This document shows, piece after piece, positions 44,372 to 55,110 of a DNA stretch of 64,000 nucleotides (position 1 is the first letter of the stretch; every line of letters starts with the position of its first letter). Origin of the DNA: Muscardinus avellanarius (lineage: Eukaryota > Chordata > Mammalia > Rodentia > Gliridae); NCBI GenBank assembly GCA_963383645.1, contig OY726560.1, positions 70,430,399 to 70,494,398 on the forward strand, read 5' to 3'. Both the position numbers and the translations under genes were made by a program. The notes below the pieces were generated by a model. It did no database searches. It was given only the letters and a program-made list of their open reading frames with translations, and was not told the origin of the DNA.

Positions 44372-44537
44372 GCTGTGTGTGTGGGAGGAGATACTGAGGA
44401 TAGAACACATGGTTGTTCTACCTGAGATATGCTGCCCCAGATGTATTTTATTTTTTACTTTGAAATAGGGCCTAAGTTTCCACAGTCTTCCTGTCTCAGT
44501 TCCCAAATATTGGAATAGGCCTGTGCTGCCACACCTG
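44372..44537 (-). mobile_element. B1-dID SINE, old
   Basis: Diverged and shortened; ends gccacacctggg. Confidence 0.8.
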
Positions 44538-44548
44538 GGAATTTAGGC

Positions 44549-44721
44549 TTTTTTTTTGGTACTGGGGTTTGAACTCAGGGGCATTCTACCTCTGAGCTAT
44601 AGCCCTAGCCCTTTTTATTTTGAGACAGGACCTCACTAGCTTGCTGAAGATATCCTGGAACCTGTGATCATCCTGCTTCAGCCTCCCACGTACTAAGATT
44701 ACAGGCACCACCAAGCCTGGC
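44549..44721 (-). mobile_element. B1-dID SINE, old
   Basis: ggtactggggtttgaactca to accaagcctggct. Confidence 0.88.
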
Positions 44722-44747
44722 TAGTTAAGGCTTTTTTTTAAGGCTTT

Positions 44748-44938
44748 TTTTTGGTGGTGGTACTGGGGTTCCTGGAAGCCCTTCTACCTCCCGGCTACAC
44801 TCCCAGACCTATTTTTACACTTTTATTTGGAAACAGGGTCTCCTAAGCCAGTGCGCACGGCTGGCTTCGAACCTGTGCTATCCTCCTGTCTCCACCTCCC
44901 AAGCACGGGGATTACAAGCATGCACCACCACGCCCGGC
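44748..44938 (-). mobile_element. B1-dID SINE, type 2
   Basis: Flanked by ttttttaaggctttttt / ttttttaaggcattttt. Confidence 0.93.
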
Positions 44939-45189
44939 TTTTTTAAGGCATTTTTTTCTTTACCTTTGTCTCCATTATTTCTGTCTGCATGCTAAATACT
45001 GTCCTGAATATTATCCATTTTTGTTTGAGGGCGGCCAAAAAAATTATTAAAAGGTTAAAAGATTCTTCCACTTTTACTTCTAAAACAACAAAAAGTTTCT
45101 GAATCCCATTTCCTTCACATATCACAATGACTGATCACATATCACAATGACTATTCAATACTAACTAGTAGACCCCACCAAGATTAGGA

Positions 45190-45392
45190 GGGTTTTTTTT
45201 TTTTTTTTCAGAAGTGGGGATTGAATCCAGGTGCATTCTACTTCTGATCAACACCCCAAGCCTGATTTTTTATTCTTAATTTCAAACAGGGTCTCACTAA
45301 GTTGCTGAGGGCCTCATTAAGTATCTGAGGCTGGCTCTGCAATCCTGTCTCAGCCTCCCAAGTACTGGGATTACAAGCATGCACCACCATGT
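45190..45392 (-). mobile_element. B1-dID SINE, type 1
   Basis: Long T-tail, ends gcaccaccatgt. Confidence 0.9.
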
Positions 45393-45420
45393 GTACCACC
45401 ACAAGAATGCCCCACTAGTA

Positions 45421-45422
<2 letters not shown>

Positions 45423-45471
<49 letters not shown>

Positions 45472-45486
45472 TGTGTGTGTGTGTGT
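45423..45486 (+). repeat. (GT)n(GC)n(GT)n microsatellite
   Basis: Tail side of the minus SINE at 45487; includes a gcgcgcgcgc stretch, so Z-DNA-prone. Confidence 0.96.
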
Positions 45487-45673
45487 TTTACTGGGATTGA
45501 ACGTAGGGGCATTCTACCTCTGAGCTATACCTCCAGCCCTACATCTTATTTCAAAACAGGGTCTTGCCAAGTTGTGGAGGGTCTTGCTAAATTGCTGAGG
45601 CTGGCCTCAACCCTGATCTCCCATCACAGCCTTTCAAATACTGGGGTTACAAATATGAATGACTATAGCTGGC
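45487..45673 (-). mobile_element. B1-dID SINE, old
   Basis: ttactgggattgaacgtagg to actatagctggct. Confidence 0.88.
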
Positions 45674-46517
45674 TAGTTAATATACACTCTTAATTAATAC
45701 AGCAGAAAGAGAGTCAGTGATTCTCACCAGGCATTAAGGGAAGTAAGAATAAGCTTGTTCCAAAAGTAAGGAAGGCCTGAAAGAACTGCAAGTTTTTTTC
45801 AGCAGGGGCAGGATGAAGCACCGGTATTTAAGAACAATGGAACTTCTAAAAGAGGGAGCTGACAGAGCTAGGAACATAGAAAAGAAACCCCATACATACA
45901 GAATTCAAAACTGTAACTCTTAGGCATACAAGAAAACCTAGATGACTAAGGTTATGGTGATGACCTTGTAGATACACCAAAGGGACAGTCCATCAAAAAA
46001 TACCAAGAGAATAAAAAGATAAGCCACAGACTGAAAGTATCTGCAAGACATTCAGCAAAGGATTGTTACCTAAAATATACAAACAACAATAAAAACAATT
46101 AAAATGGGCCAAAGACCTTAGTAGATACCTCACAAAAGAAAATATATCAGTGGCAAATAAGAATACGAAAATATGCTTCACATATGTCATCAGGGAAATG
46201 AGAATTAAAACAAGATACCACTACAGACCTATTAGAATGGCCAATATCCAAAAAACCGATAATACCAAATGCTGGTGAGGAGACAGAGCAATAGAAACTC
46301 ACATTAATTGCTGATGAGAATGCAAAATGGTATAGTCACCTTGAAAACAATTTGGCATAACTAAAATATACACTTACCATATTATCCATCAATTGTGTTC
46401 CTTGGTGTTTACCCCAAAGAGTTAATAATCTATGTCTACACTAAAACTTGCATATGGATGTTTATAGCAGCTTTATTTATAATTGCCTAAACCTGAAACC
46501 AACTGAGATGTCCTTCA

Positions 46518-46580
46518 GGCTGAGGATGTAGCTCAATAGTACAGCATGGCCCAGAGTTCAATCCCCAGCACTGCAAAACA
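46518..46580 (+). mobile_element. ID element, short
   Basis: ggctgaggatgtagctcaat to caatccccagcactgc, inside the old L1. Confidence 0.82.
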
Positions 46581-46682
46581 AAACAGACAAAAACACCAAG
46601 AAGTACTTCAGAAGAGAATGCATTAATAAACTGTGGTGCAACCACACAGTGGAATATTTTTCAATATTAAAAAAAGAATGAA

Positions 46683-46847
46683 CCGGGTATGGTGGTGTAT
46701 GTTTGTAATTCCAGTACTTTGGAGGCTGAGACAAGAGGATTGCAGGTTTGGATCCAGCCTCAGCTACTTACTGAGGCCCTCCCCAAAGCAGAGCTGGGGG
46801 TGTAAGCTCAGAGGTAGAATGCCCAATCCCCAGTACTGAAAAAAAAA
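46683..46847 (+). mobile_element. B1-dID SINE, shortened
   Basis: accgggtatggtggtgtat; the middle segment is deleted. Confidence 0.87.
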
Positions 46848-47158
46848 GCTATCAAGCCAGAAAAAAACATAGAGAAAACCTTAAATACTCCACGCTGTAA
46901 ATGTCCAACTACCTGACATTTTAGAAGAGGCAAAATTATGGAGACAGTAAAATGATCAATGGTTGCTAGGGTTTGGGAGGACAGCAGAGTAAAAGGATAA
47001 ATAGAAAGAGCACAGAAAGGGCATGGTGGCACACACTTGTAATCCCAGTACTTGGAAGGCTGAGACATGAGGATCCAGGTTCCCAGCCAGCCTCAGCTAC
47101 TTAGTGAGGCCCTCTGCAACTTAGTGAGACCCTATTTCAAAGTAAAAGATAAAAAGAG

Positions 47159-47265
47159 CATGTAAAAGATAAAAATAAAAATAAAAAAAATAAAAATAAA
47201 AAAATAAAAAAATAAAAATAAAAAAGATAAAAATAAAAATAAAAAAAAGTAAAAGATAAAAATAG
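47159..47265 (+). repeat. (AAAAT)n-type tract
   Basis: Imperfect aaaataaaaa units with agtaaaagat repeats. Confidence 0.93.
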
Positions 47266-47441
47266 CACCTTTGGGAGGCGGAGACAGGAGGATGGGGCAG
47301 GCTTGAAGCCAGCCGCACACTGGCTTAGGAGACCCTGTTTCCAAATTTAAAAAAGCATAAAAAATAGGTCTGGGAGTGTAACCTGGAGGTAGAGGGGTTT
47401 CCAGGAGCCCCAGTACCACAAATAAATAAATAAATAAATAA
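47266..47441 (+). mobile_element. B1-dID SINE, type 2, 5'-truncated, nested
   Basis: Starts at tttgggaggcggagacag; ends ccccagtaccac and (AAAT)n. Confidence 0.9.
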
Positions 47442-47712
47442 GGCTAGGGGTGTAGCTTGGTACAAGTAGAATGCTCCTGGATTCAATCCCCAGTATCGCA
47501 AAAAAAAAAAAAAAAAAAAAAAAAGCACACAGAGGATTTTTAAGGTATATATACATTTGTGCATACTTAGAATATATACCACTAAGAATAAACTACACAG
47601 TTTAAGTGATTATGTTACTGTGGGTTCATCAATTTTAACAAATGAACCACTCTGGTAGAAAATTATGATAATGGGGAAGGCTATGTAAGTTGGAGGAGGA
47701 GATGAAGTATAA

Positions 47713-47790
47713 GGGAAATTTTCTCTCTCCATCTCTCTCTCTCTCCATCTCTCCCTCCATCCATCTCTCTCTCTCTCTTTTTCTCTCTCT
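47713..47790 (+). repeat. (CT)n-rich microsatellite
   Basis: ctctctccatct units, at the tail side of a minus SINE. Confidence 0.92.
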
Positions 47791-48057
47791 CAGTACTGGG
47801 GATGGAACATGGAACCCAGGGGCATTCTACCTCTGAGCTACACCTCCAGCCCTATTTTTTTACTCTTTTATTTTGATTTTTTTTTTTTTTTTTTTTTTTT
47901 TTTGCAGATCTGGGGATGGAACTCAGGGGATTTGACCTCTGAGCTACACCCCCTGCCTTAATTTTTATTCTTTATTTTGAAACACGGTCTCACCTCAATC
48001 CTCCTGTCTCAGCTTCCCAAATGCAGGGATTTTAAACGTGGGCCACCATGCCTGGCT
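47790..48057 (-). mobile_element. Two minus SINEs, one inside or beside the other
   Basis: 47790-47874 is only the dID half; 47875-48057 is a second SINE with a long T-tail and an internal deletion. Confidence 0.85.
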
Positions 48058-48069
48058 CTTTCCTCTTAA

Positions 48070-49375
48070 TTTTAATGTGACACTAAAACTGCTCTAAAAA
48101 AATGAATAAAGTAAAAGAAATGCACAATTGGGCGCAACATAGAAATTAGATAGGAACTAGTTTGGGAACTGGAGACTGACCCAGGAAATAAAAGAGAATG
48201 GAGATGGGATCAGGAATTATTCCTGAGAAAGGAAGAAGTAGTGAGTAGGTTTCATTTTATTTTGCTTTTAACAAAAAAAAGTACCTTCCCTGGAAATTTC
48301 TAGCCCAAACTAGTTACTCAAAGTCTACTGTAATAGCACATAATCTATATCTGTTTATTTCTGCCTCTCAGGACACTAGCTCCAAACATCCTAAATGTTT
48401 CAACAGAAACAAAGCACATCTTTGTCACATCTGTAAATGAGGTTCACTTCAGAATAGATTAAAAATCTAACAGGATCTGCCAATGAAAGATACATAGTAA
48501 CCTTTTCCCTCCCTCACACACATCACATGATGAATCAGTTACAACTTTTCCTGTTTTCCTTCCTTACTAATACATCCTTCCTGTAATTCCCACTCCACCC
48601 CCCTTTGATTTTTCCCTCATTCTGTAATCACAAAGTAGTCCAGTTTTTGCAAGGTTTATCACACCTAGTATTTAAATTATCTTTTATTTATCCTGATTCT
48701 TGATAAAGTGATCCAGGAGTTAAAATATGTGCCTACTTTTCAACTAATAAAACAGAGAGCAGTGTGTATCTGAGTTTCTTAGTAGTGTCCAAGAACCGCA
48801 ACAAAGGTCACATGAGCCTACTGATTCCCTGAAACCAGCTCTATTTTATTACATTTAGGAAAGAGAATGAGTGAGGAGGTCAAAGTAACCACTGACAAAC
48901 CTTTTGTTTTCCATCATAGAATTAAAACTGCCAGGATAAGGAGGAAACCCTAACCTTACTGCAGTGGCAAACATGTCCCTCCACTTGGTCCAGAACCTAC
49001 AAGGTAGGTAAGGCAGCCATAGCAGCAAGGCTCATCCTTCCCAGCCTCCCAAGGTCAGGTCTTGGGGTCTCTATCACAAGGACAGCCACACTGTCTCCAG
49101 CTTCCCCAACTTTTCCATTCAGATGTCCACTCCTCTGAGCACATCTTTAGGCAGATATGAGCACTGAGCACCCCGAGGACAATTCCTGGAGGACTGTGAT
49201 CAGTGGCAGGGTGAGGGAACCTGGAATAAAGCTGGCTGTAACTGTGAAGATTGTGCAAAGAATTCAGATTAAAGAGAAACAAAACCTACAAAGTCACTGA
49301 TCACCTCATGTCTCAGTGTCAGGGAAACTTCCAACCTGCTATGTCTGCTTCCACTCATACGTACTCTAATCTTCT
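48070..49375. other. Intron 1 sequence, nothing recognised
   Basis: Unique-looking. At 48920-49003 a plus-strand acceptor (ttttgttttccatcatag) and donor (AAG|gtaggt) bracket 84 bp, but all frames have stops. Confidence 0.45.
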
Positions 49376-49377
49376 CA

Positions 49378-49905
49378 CAGTAGCCAGGATGACTGTAAAT
49401 CTGATTGTTCAGCTCTTGTTTATACCCTGTCCCTGGCTTCCCACTGTGCTCAGAATAAAATCCATACTCTGAAATGTTGCTGACAGCCTGCAATCTGCAC
49501 ATGGCCTCACTTCCAGTCACCTCTCCAAAGGTGCCCTCCAGGCCAGCCTCCTCTCTGGTTCACATGCGCACCAAAACCTTTTCCACCTCGTCTGCCTTGT
49601 ACCAATGGTCTCTCTCTCTGGGATGACCCCCGCAGGTCTTCAGAGAGGACCTGGTTCACAGGTCACTGATTCCCACAAGCCTTCAGGAACACTCTAACTA
49701 AAGTGCCCCCTCTTCCAGTTGGCTTCCATTATTATCCTGTTTATTTCCACTTATGGACTGCATCTAGGATTGTGTGTGCTTGCTTATTGAAAGCTTCCCC
49801 ACCTAGGATGCAGGAAGTATTATTTACATATTGCAATGTATCTAACTGACCCTAGTAAAACATTTGTTTTATCTATTCATTCAACAGGCAGAAAAATTCC
49901 ACCTT
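49378..49905 (+). mobile_element. L2 element
   Basis: gtaaatctgattgttcagct, ccctggcttcccactgtgct, cagaataaaatccatactct, ccattattatcctgtttatt: LINE2 3' region in sense. Confidence 0.88.
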
Positions 49906-50034
49906 GTCAAAGTAACTAGTGCCTCATCAGTCTCCTGAATGTCACTTTCTGCCTATTACTGGATCATCCCCATCATTATTCATACTAATATGCTACAATC
50001 ATAATAAACCCCTCTCTAAAAATACAGATTTACA

Positions 50035-50230
50035 AGCCAGGCGTGGTGAAGCATGCTTGTAATCCTAGTATTTGGGAGGCTGACACAGGAGGATCCAGGT
50101 TTGAGCTACTTTTGTGAGGCCGTCTGCAACTTAGTGAGACCCTGTTTCAAAATAAAAGGAATAAAAAGTAGGGCTGGGAGTGTAGCTCAGAGGTAGAATG
50201 CCCTTGGGTTCAATTCCTAGTACCACACAC
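50035..50230 (+). mobile_element. B1-dID SINE
   Basis: agccaggcgtggtgaagca; middle segment shortened. Confidence 0.9.
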
Positions 50231-50758
50231 GTTAAAAACAAAAAACGAAAATAGATTTACTTATTTAATAGTTACCTATGTAGTGCTTACCATGCGCTGG
50301 GATCAAATCACTAGTCTGTGCCCCAAATTTTATTATTTGTAATACCCTTAACATTTCAAAAATAAGGCAAACTCAGCATAAACAAAGATGTATGTATGAT
50401 AAAGGAAACTTTATTCCCAAGCAGGTATTTGCTTTCAAAATCCTTCTGACAGTAAAACTTTATTGGTTAGCACATTAGAAGATAATTCACAGAGCACACA
50501 AATTACCAGTTACGTATTTAAATTATCATATTTACTGACATTGTTCACATTTATTTCGAATCCTGACCTTACATTGGCTATGTTATAAGTAAAGATAATA
50601 TGCAGAATTTTACCTTAAGTTTTAAAACTTCAAAAATTAGGGTGTTATGTATAATTTCCCTGCTAACTCTTGTCTATCTGTAGAAACTGCAGCCTCACCC
50701 TAGGAATGGTAAAATAAACTTAGAAGTATACCTATAAGTATTCAAAATCAAAAACAAG
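50231..50758. other. Intron 1 sequence, nothing recognised
   Basis: AT-rich. Confidence 0.4.
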
Positions 50759-50972
50759 AGCTGGGTATGGTAGTGCACACCTATAATCTCAGTACCTGGG
50801 AGGGTGAGACAGGAAGGTAGCAGGCTTGAAGCTAGCCTCAGCAACTTAGGTCCTTAGCAATTTAGAGGAGACCCTGCTCCCAAATAAAAATAAAAAAGAG
50901 CTAGGGATATAGCTCAGAAGTAGAATGCCTCTAGGTTCAATCCCCAGCACCACAAGAAAGAAAAGAAAAAGG
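50759..50972 (+). mobile_element. B1-dID SINE, old
   Basis: agctgggtatggtagtgca to ccccagcaccacaag. Confidence 0.89.
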
Positions 50973-51096
50973 TAAGCTAATGCATAACCCATAATGAAAA
51001 AAAAAAAAAAAACAGTAAAAACCCAGTGGAAGTTTGGGAGGCAATTGAAGAAAAGATAAACTAAATGACAAACATCTACATAAATTCTTAAGTTTT

Positions 51097-51134
51097 TTTG
51101 TGCCTTTATTGGTGCATTATAGTCTCACATAATG
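51097..51134 (-). mobile_element. Tiny L1 3'-end insertion (38 bp)
   Basis: Perfect 16-bp TSD taaattcttaagtttt at 51081-51096 and 51135-51150. The insert reads, reversed, as the last bases of L1 (ctataatgcaccaataaagg then an A-rich tail), matching the 3' ends at 1100-1148 and 34326-34360. Confidence 0.88.
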
Positions 51135-51150
51135 TAAATTCTTAAGTTTT

Positions 51151-51901
51151 AATCTGAAAGAGTCACAAATGAAACAAAAACACTAACTCAAATGAAATAT
51201 GTATAAGATGATCATAATGTAAAATTAAGTGAAAAGGGTTAAATGCTGATATCAAACTTAAAACTAAGCTTCAACAATAGAAAAACTCAAGTCTTACATT
51301 TAACACCTCTCTCTGAATAAAAAGCTTTTAGTATATATCTTCTTCGTGTAACCAGGAAAATAAATTGAGAAAAAGGTACAGGTATTTTTTGTAAAACAAT
51401 AAAAGGAGTTAAATTACTTTCTGTGAGACCAGATAATGTTCAGTCCTACCCATTTCACAAAACAAAGCACAGAAACAGTATTATGTGTGCCTTAAAATAT
51501 AATTTAGGAATACTTCACAAGAAAATTCAAAGCTGCAGATGTCCCTCCATAAAGTCTATATTGTCCTGAAGGCTTCCTGAGTGAGGTTACTGTGTATTTT
51601 TTAAAACATCTCCCAATCTTTGTGAGTGTCAAGTATGTTGCTCTTCCAACACCCACTCCTTTCAATGAATCTAGCCCTATAAAAAGATATATTGTATCTT
51701 TTTTACTTTGTCCTGAAATTTTCCCTGCCTTCTTTCTAGTATGTACATTGTAGCAATAATTGTTGAATTTCAATCTTTAATTATTGAAAGGCCTATTAAA
51801 TAGAACTTTAAGTTCACTTTTATTTAAAAAGTAGAAAAGTGGGTTTGATTCTTATATATCCTTTACAAATAATTGGAAAGAAAAAACTTTGATGGAAAGG
51901 T

Positions 51902-51938
<37 letters not shown>

Positions 51939-52650
51939 CTTGTCCTTCAGTTTATATGCAGAAAAAAAATGAAAAATGCTCAAAGAATTACAATTCAAAA
52001 TAGAGTGTGATAAACTCTTAAGAAAGTCACCAGAACCCAGGAAGGAAAAATCACTTCCAATGGGAGTGGAGGCATGTGAGGGAGGTTTGAGGGATGAGCA
52101 CTCAAAACAAAAAGGGCAGCAGTTTGAATAACTATTACATTGGGGGAGGGAAAAAGACCAAATTGTTATTAAAAACAGAAAAAGGAACTGCTATGAAGCA
52201 ATACTCATCTTGGGTTTTTATAATGCATCACATTAAAGCCTTACCTTATTTTCTTATTTACAAGCCTAAGTTGGAAATCACTGTTTTTATCTATATTAGA
52301 TACAGGCTGAAAAAATGGATTTTAGATCACACTGGAGGGAACTCTGAATGCCAGGCAATTAGATGAAGATGTGAAAGCATTTGAAAAGGGAACTGGCAGG
52401 GCTGTAGGTGTAGATATAGAATGAAATGTAGAGGCACAATGAAATAGGGGCTTGGAAACAAAAAAGAATGGCAAGTTTGCAAAAAAAAAAAAAAGGTGAA
52501 GTATGTGCGTGTGGGGTGCAAGGTAGGAGGAAGATTTAACACTGTTTTAAGGTTTTATTCCTGAGTAACTAGGAGAAATAACTGGGGGAGAGGGAGGGTA
52601 GAGAACAGGGCAGAATGACAATGAATTAGCTTAAGTAATCACCAGTCTTG
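51151..52650. other. Intron 1 sequence, nothing recognised
   Basis: Contains a (GT)n tract at 51906-51936. Otherwise unique-looking and without young SINEs. Confidence 0.45.
51906..51936 (+). repeat. (GT)n microsatellite
   Basis: About 15 units. Confidence 0.96.
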
Positions 52651-52659
52651 CTGGAAATG

Positions 52660-52935
52660 TCTGCATCAGATCCACTCATTTGATACCTTGCATGTGCCAG
52701 ATATTGTTTCCGGGCACTCGGGATATAGCAGTGAACACAAATGGGAAGCACCCTTAGCCACATGGAACTTACTCTCTAGTGTCAGACAACAGATAATTAT
52801 ATAAAAAGATAACTACATATTATAGGAGAAGTGTGGGGTTGTATGCAATTTAAAACAGGAAGGTAACATCTGAACAAATACCCAGAGGTGAGGGAGTGAG
52901 CTATGCAAATAGCTGGGGAAGAGTCAGCAACTAAC
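52660..52935. mobile_element. Ancient interspersed repeat
   Basis: catgtgccagatattgtttc, gggatatagcagtgaacaca, catggaacttactctctagt: a common mammalian repeat pattern, same family as 21655-22055. Family not assigned. Confidence 0.55.
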
Positions 52936-53810
52936 ACACCAATTTTTCAAAATAATTTCACTCCAAAATGCTTTTGAAGTTGGCAGCAATATTGCAAAAT
53001 ATTTCTCTAAGACCCAGTCCCATATCCTTGGGCTAACATTCAGGGTTCCACTTGCTGACTCTATCCTACCCAATCAAGAAAACCTCACCAATAACAGGGT
53101 GATAACAAACTGCCACCTGGGTCAATTTGTTTATACTGGCTATTTACATTGTGCACATGAGAGAAAAGGGCCTGCATTTTAAACAACAAAACCAAAGTAC
53201 TGTTAGAACATGTTTGCACAAAGCTTAAGAAGACAATCATCTTGTTCTTAAAGCAATAATTGATGTAGCAACTTTGAGACTTGTGATTTAAATCAAGGGT
53301 GTTGAAGAATGATTATGAATCATGCAATTAAACTACCAAGCAGGATGTTGCTGAGAGAAAAACCATTCATGGCACCATACAACTGTCAAAAATAAAAATA
53401 GTAACTATCAGCAAAACTAGAAGCGGTATCTTCTGGTTTTATAATTTGTTGATTGGCATAGCTGAATACTAGTCTAAGCTCTGCCATTTATTGGTTCTGG
53501 GTCTTTGGCCTCATTCTTATCTATGAAGACCAGCTGATCTGATTTTTTCAGATCTCTTTGATTTTTTTGCAGAGAGCTATGCTTCCCTTGATGTTTGTTC
53601 ATGCATTTTGGATGCTCTGGTTCACCTAGTCTTGCAATAATAGTACAAGTGAGCGCCTACTCCAAATACTACAATTTACGAGTTCTGTATAACATGATAG
53701 GAACTGCTTTTAAACAAATCTACCTCAACTTGGTGCTTAAAATGAGACTCCAACCACTTTAAAAGTGATGCTTTTTTAAATCTCTTTCAGAACAGCCTTC
53801 GAAACTGAAG
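52936..53810. other. Intron 1 sequence, nothing recognised
   Basis: A weak MIR-like block at 53485-53530 (aagctctgccatttattgg); otherwise unique-looking. Confidence 0.4.
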
Positions 53811-53814
53811 TATT

Positions 53815-53895
53815 TGAGAACTCTGTAGTCCTGTGGTAAAGCACATGCCTACATGTGCCTGGGTTTCATCCCAACACTGCAAAAATAAGTAAATA
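53815..53895 (+). mobile_element. ID element, diverged
   Basis: ctgtggtaaagcacatgcct, ctgggtttcatcccaacact, A-rich tail. Confidence 0.72.
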
Positions 53896-54149
53896 AACAT
53901 ATTAATAAAAGTGAGGTGTCTGTAGCATTTGAGAGGGGATATGATTTGGAACAAGGTGAATGATCACATCAGGGTAATATCCCTCGGAAATAAGAGTACA
54001 GAGTATCTTCTTTTCTAGGACTCAGTTTACAAAAACTGTTCTGAAGCAATCCCAAGCATTTCTACCAACAGCTCTAAGGAAAACGCTTAGGTTTTCTGGT
54101 GATGACAACTTTGGAGATTAATACGGATCTAAATGCACAATAAAGAAAA

Positions 54150-54335
54150 TCGCCTACATTTATTGTTGCTAGGCATTAGGTATTAACTCATTTAATCTTT
54201 ACAACAATCCTTTAAGGTTGGCACATACGCGCGAACTACGGCATGCAAAAGTTAGGCAAATTGCCCAAGTTTTTACAGCTAATAATCAGATTTGAACCAG
54301 GCATCCAGCTTCAAAGCCGGCGCCCGTACCTGATA
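54150..54335 (-). mobile_element. MIR SINE near the promoter
   Basis: attaactcatttaatcttta, caacaatcctttaaggttgg, caaattgcccaag, aatcagatttgaaccaggca: antisense MIR about 200 bp inside intron 1. Confidence 0.85.
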
Positions 54336-54712
54336 TACTCCCGCATAAACTTTGGTGTCCTTGTTTAAATAACAGTCCCATTGCTGGTCGCACCCTCCTT
54401 GCAAGCTGAACACTTAGTCAATGTAAAGCCGCCCACAAGCTCCTTCAGAGTTTCTCTTCCAGTCAGGAACCACCAACTCTAAATATACCTTAAAGAATAT
54501 CAGAACTTTCAGGTACCTGAGGGTCCTGCAGATCTGGGGAGGGGCGTGTGAGGACGACTCCGGCGCCGGGTCCCGAGGCCGGGCGGGCGGGGCCGAGGTC
54601 CGGGCGTCCCGCGCCCGCGCCGCCGCGAGGAAGCCTCGGCCGGCGCCGCACACCTGCCTGGCGCGCCCGCCCGCCCGCGGAGGCCGCGCCCCTCCGCCGG
54701 CCGCGCGCTTAC

Positions 54713-54800
54713 CTTCGGGGACCCACCCCTGGCGCGTGGCGAGCGGGAAGCGCCACCACAGCTGCGCCACTCGGCCGAGCTCCGCGCCGCGACACCCGCC
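54713..54800 (-). other. SGK3: Probable SGK3 non-coding exon 1
   Basis: Within the CpG island the minus strand carries a consensus splice donor, CCCCGAAG|gtaagc, with the last exon base at 54713. Just upstream is GC-rich, plausibly transcribed 5' UTR sequence. It is the only strong minus-strand donor I found in the island, and it sits directly downstream of the CCAAT/GC-box array. SGK3 in other mammals has a non-coding first exon in a CpG island, so this fits. The transcription start is not visible; 54800 is a guess. A separate non-coding transcript is the alternative. Confidence 0.6.
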
Positions 54801-54844
54801 CCCAGCGGCGCCCGCCGCGCTCCCTGCGCGGCCCCGCCCACCTC

Positions 54845-55050
54845 CGCGGCCCGCCCCGCCCCCGCCAATCACTGCGCCCTGCCCACCTCCGCGCCCCGCC
54901 CCCGCCAATCACCGTGCTCCGCCCATATTAGCGCCCCGCCCCCGCCAATCTCCGCGCCCCGCCCACCTCAGCGCCCCGCCCCCGCCAATCACTGCGCCCC
55001 GCCCACCTTCGCGCCGCGCCCCCGCCAATCACCGCGCTCCGCCCACCAGG
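54845..55050 (+). repeat. 40-bp tandem array, five CCAAT/GC-box units
   Basis: Five units each hold a GC box (gccccgccccc) directly followed by gccaatc and then a cgc...gcccacct spacer. The CCAAT pentamers start at 54865, 54905, 54945, 54985 and 55025, that is, exactly 40 bp apart with no slippage. Units differ by point changes (for example gctccgcccatatta in the second), so the array is not brand new. NF-Y binds CCAAT and Sp1/KLF factors bind GC boxes; an array placing both once per 40 bp next to exon 1 is likely the core of the SGK3 promoter. Confidence 0.9.
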
Positions 55051-55110
55051 GCGTGTTCCCTATGGCCCCGCGCCCGTGGGCTAGAGACGCGGCCCCGGAG
55101 GCGCTCAGTG

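Larger units (their letters stand above)
45930..47010 (+). mobile_element. Old L1 ORF2/3' remnant, split by SINEs
   Basis: Blocks: aaatgggccaaagacctta, gaattaaaacaagatacca, tgctgatgagaatgcaaaat, tggatgtttatagcagctt, and gatcaatggttgctagggtt after the SINEs. Plus strand. Confidence 0.85.
47018..47524 (+). mobile_element. B1-dID SINE split by microsatellite and SINE
   Basis: Left part 47018-47158, right part 47443-47524. Flanks share agcacacaga / agcacagaaa. Confidence 0.86.
1314..54800 (-). other. SGK3: SGK3 gene, 5' part (exons 1-6)
   Basis: Minus-strand gene model built from six exons with consensus splice sites and compatible phases (0, 0, 1, 0-based continuation as given per exon). SGK3/CISK is an AGC-family Ser/Thr kinase that is brought to endosomes by its PX domain binding PI3P and acts downstream of PI3K/PDK1. 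The joined exons encode 133 residues that match SGK3 from the N-terminus to the acidic linker. The kinase-domain exons lie to the left of this window. Introns are about 21.6, 38.., 14.4, 4.3, 6.2 and 6.4 kb in scale, and are filled with rodent repeats. The 5' end is approximate because no transcript data are available; the coding identification is firm from recalled family sequence. Confidence 0.93.
54530..55110. promoter_or_regulatory. CpG island promoter
   Basis: About 580 bp of extremely GC- and CpG-rich sequence in an otherwise AT-rich window, free of SINEs. It contains the probable SGK3 exon 1 donor, many GC boxes (ccccgccccc) and five CCAAT boxes. No TATA box lies in a convincing place. 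This is the expected structure of a housekeeping-type promoter with dispersed start sites. GC-rich frames remain open on both strands here, but they show no protein-like composition and were not called. Confidence 0.85.

Noticed and set aside
48920..49003. 84-bp plus-strand block with good acceptor and donor sites
   Set aside because: All three frames contain stops and there is no partner exon; such sites arise by chance in long introns.
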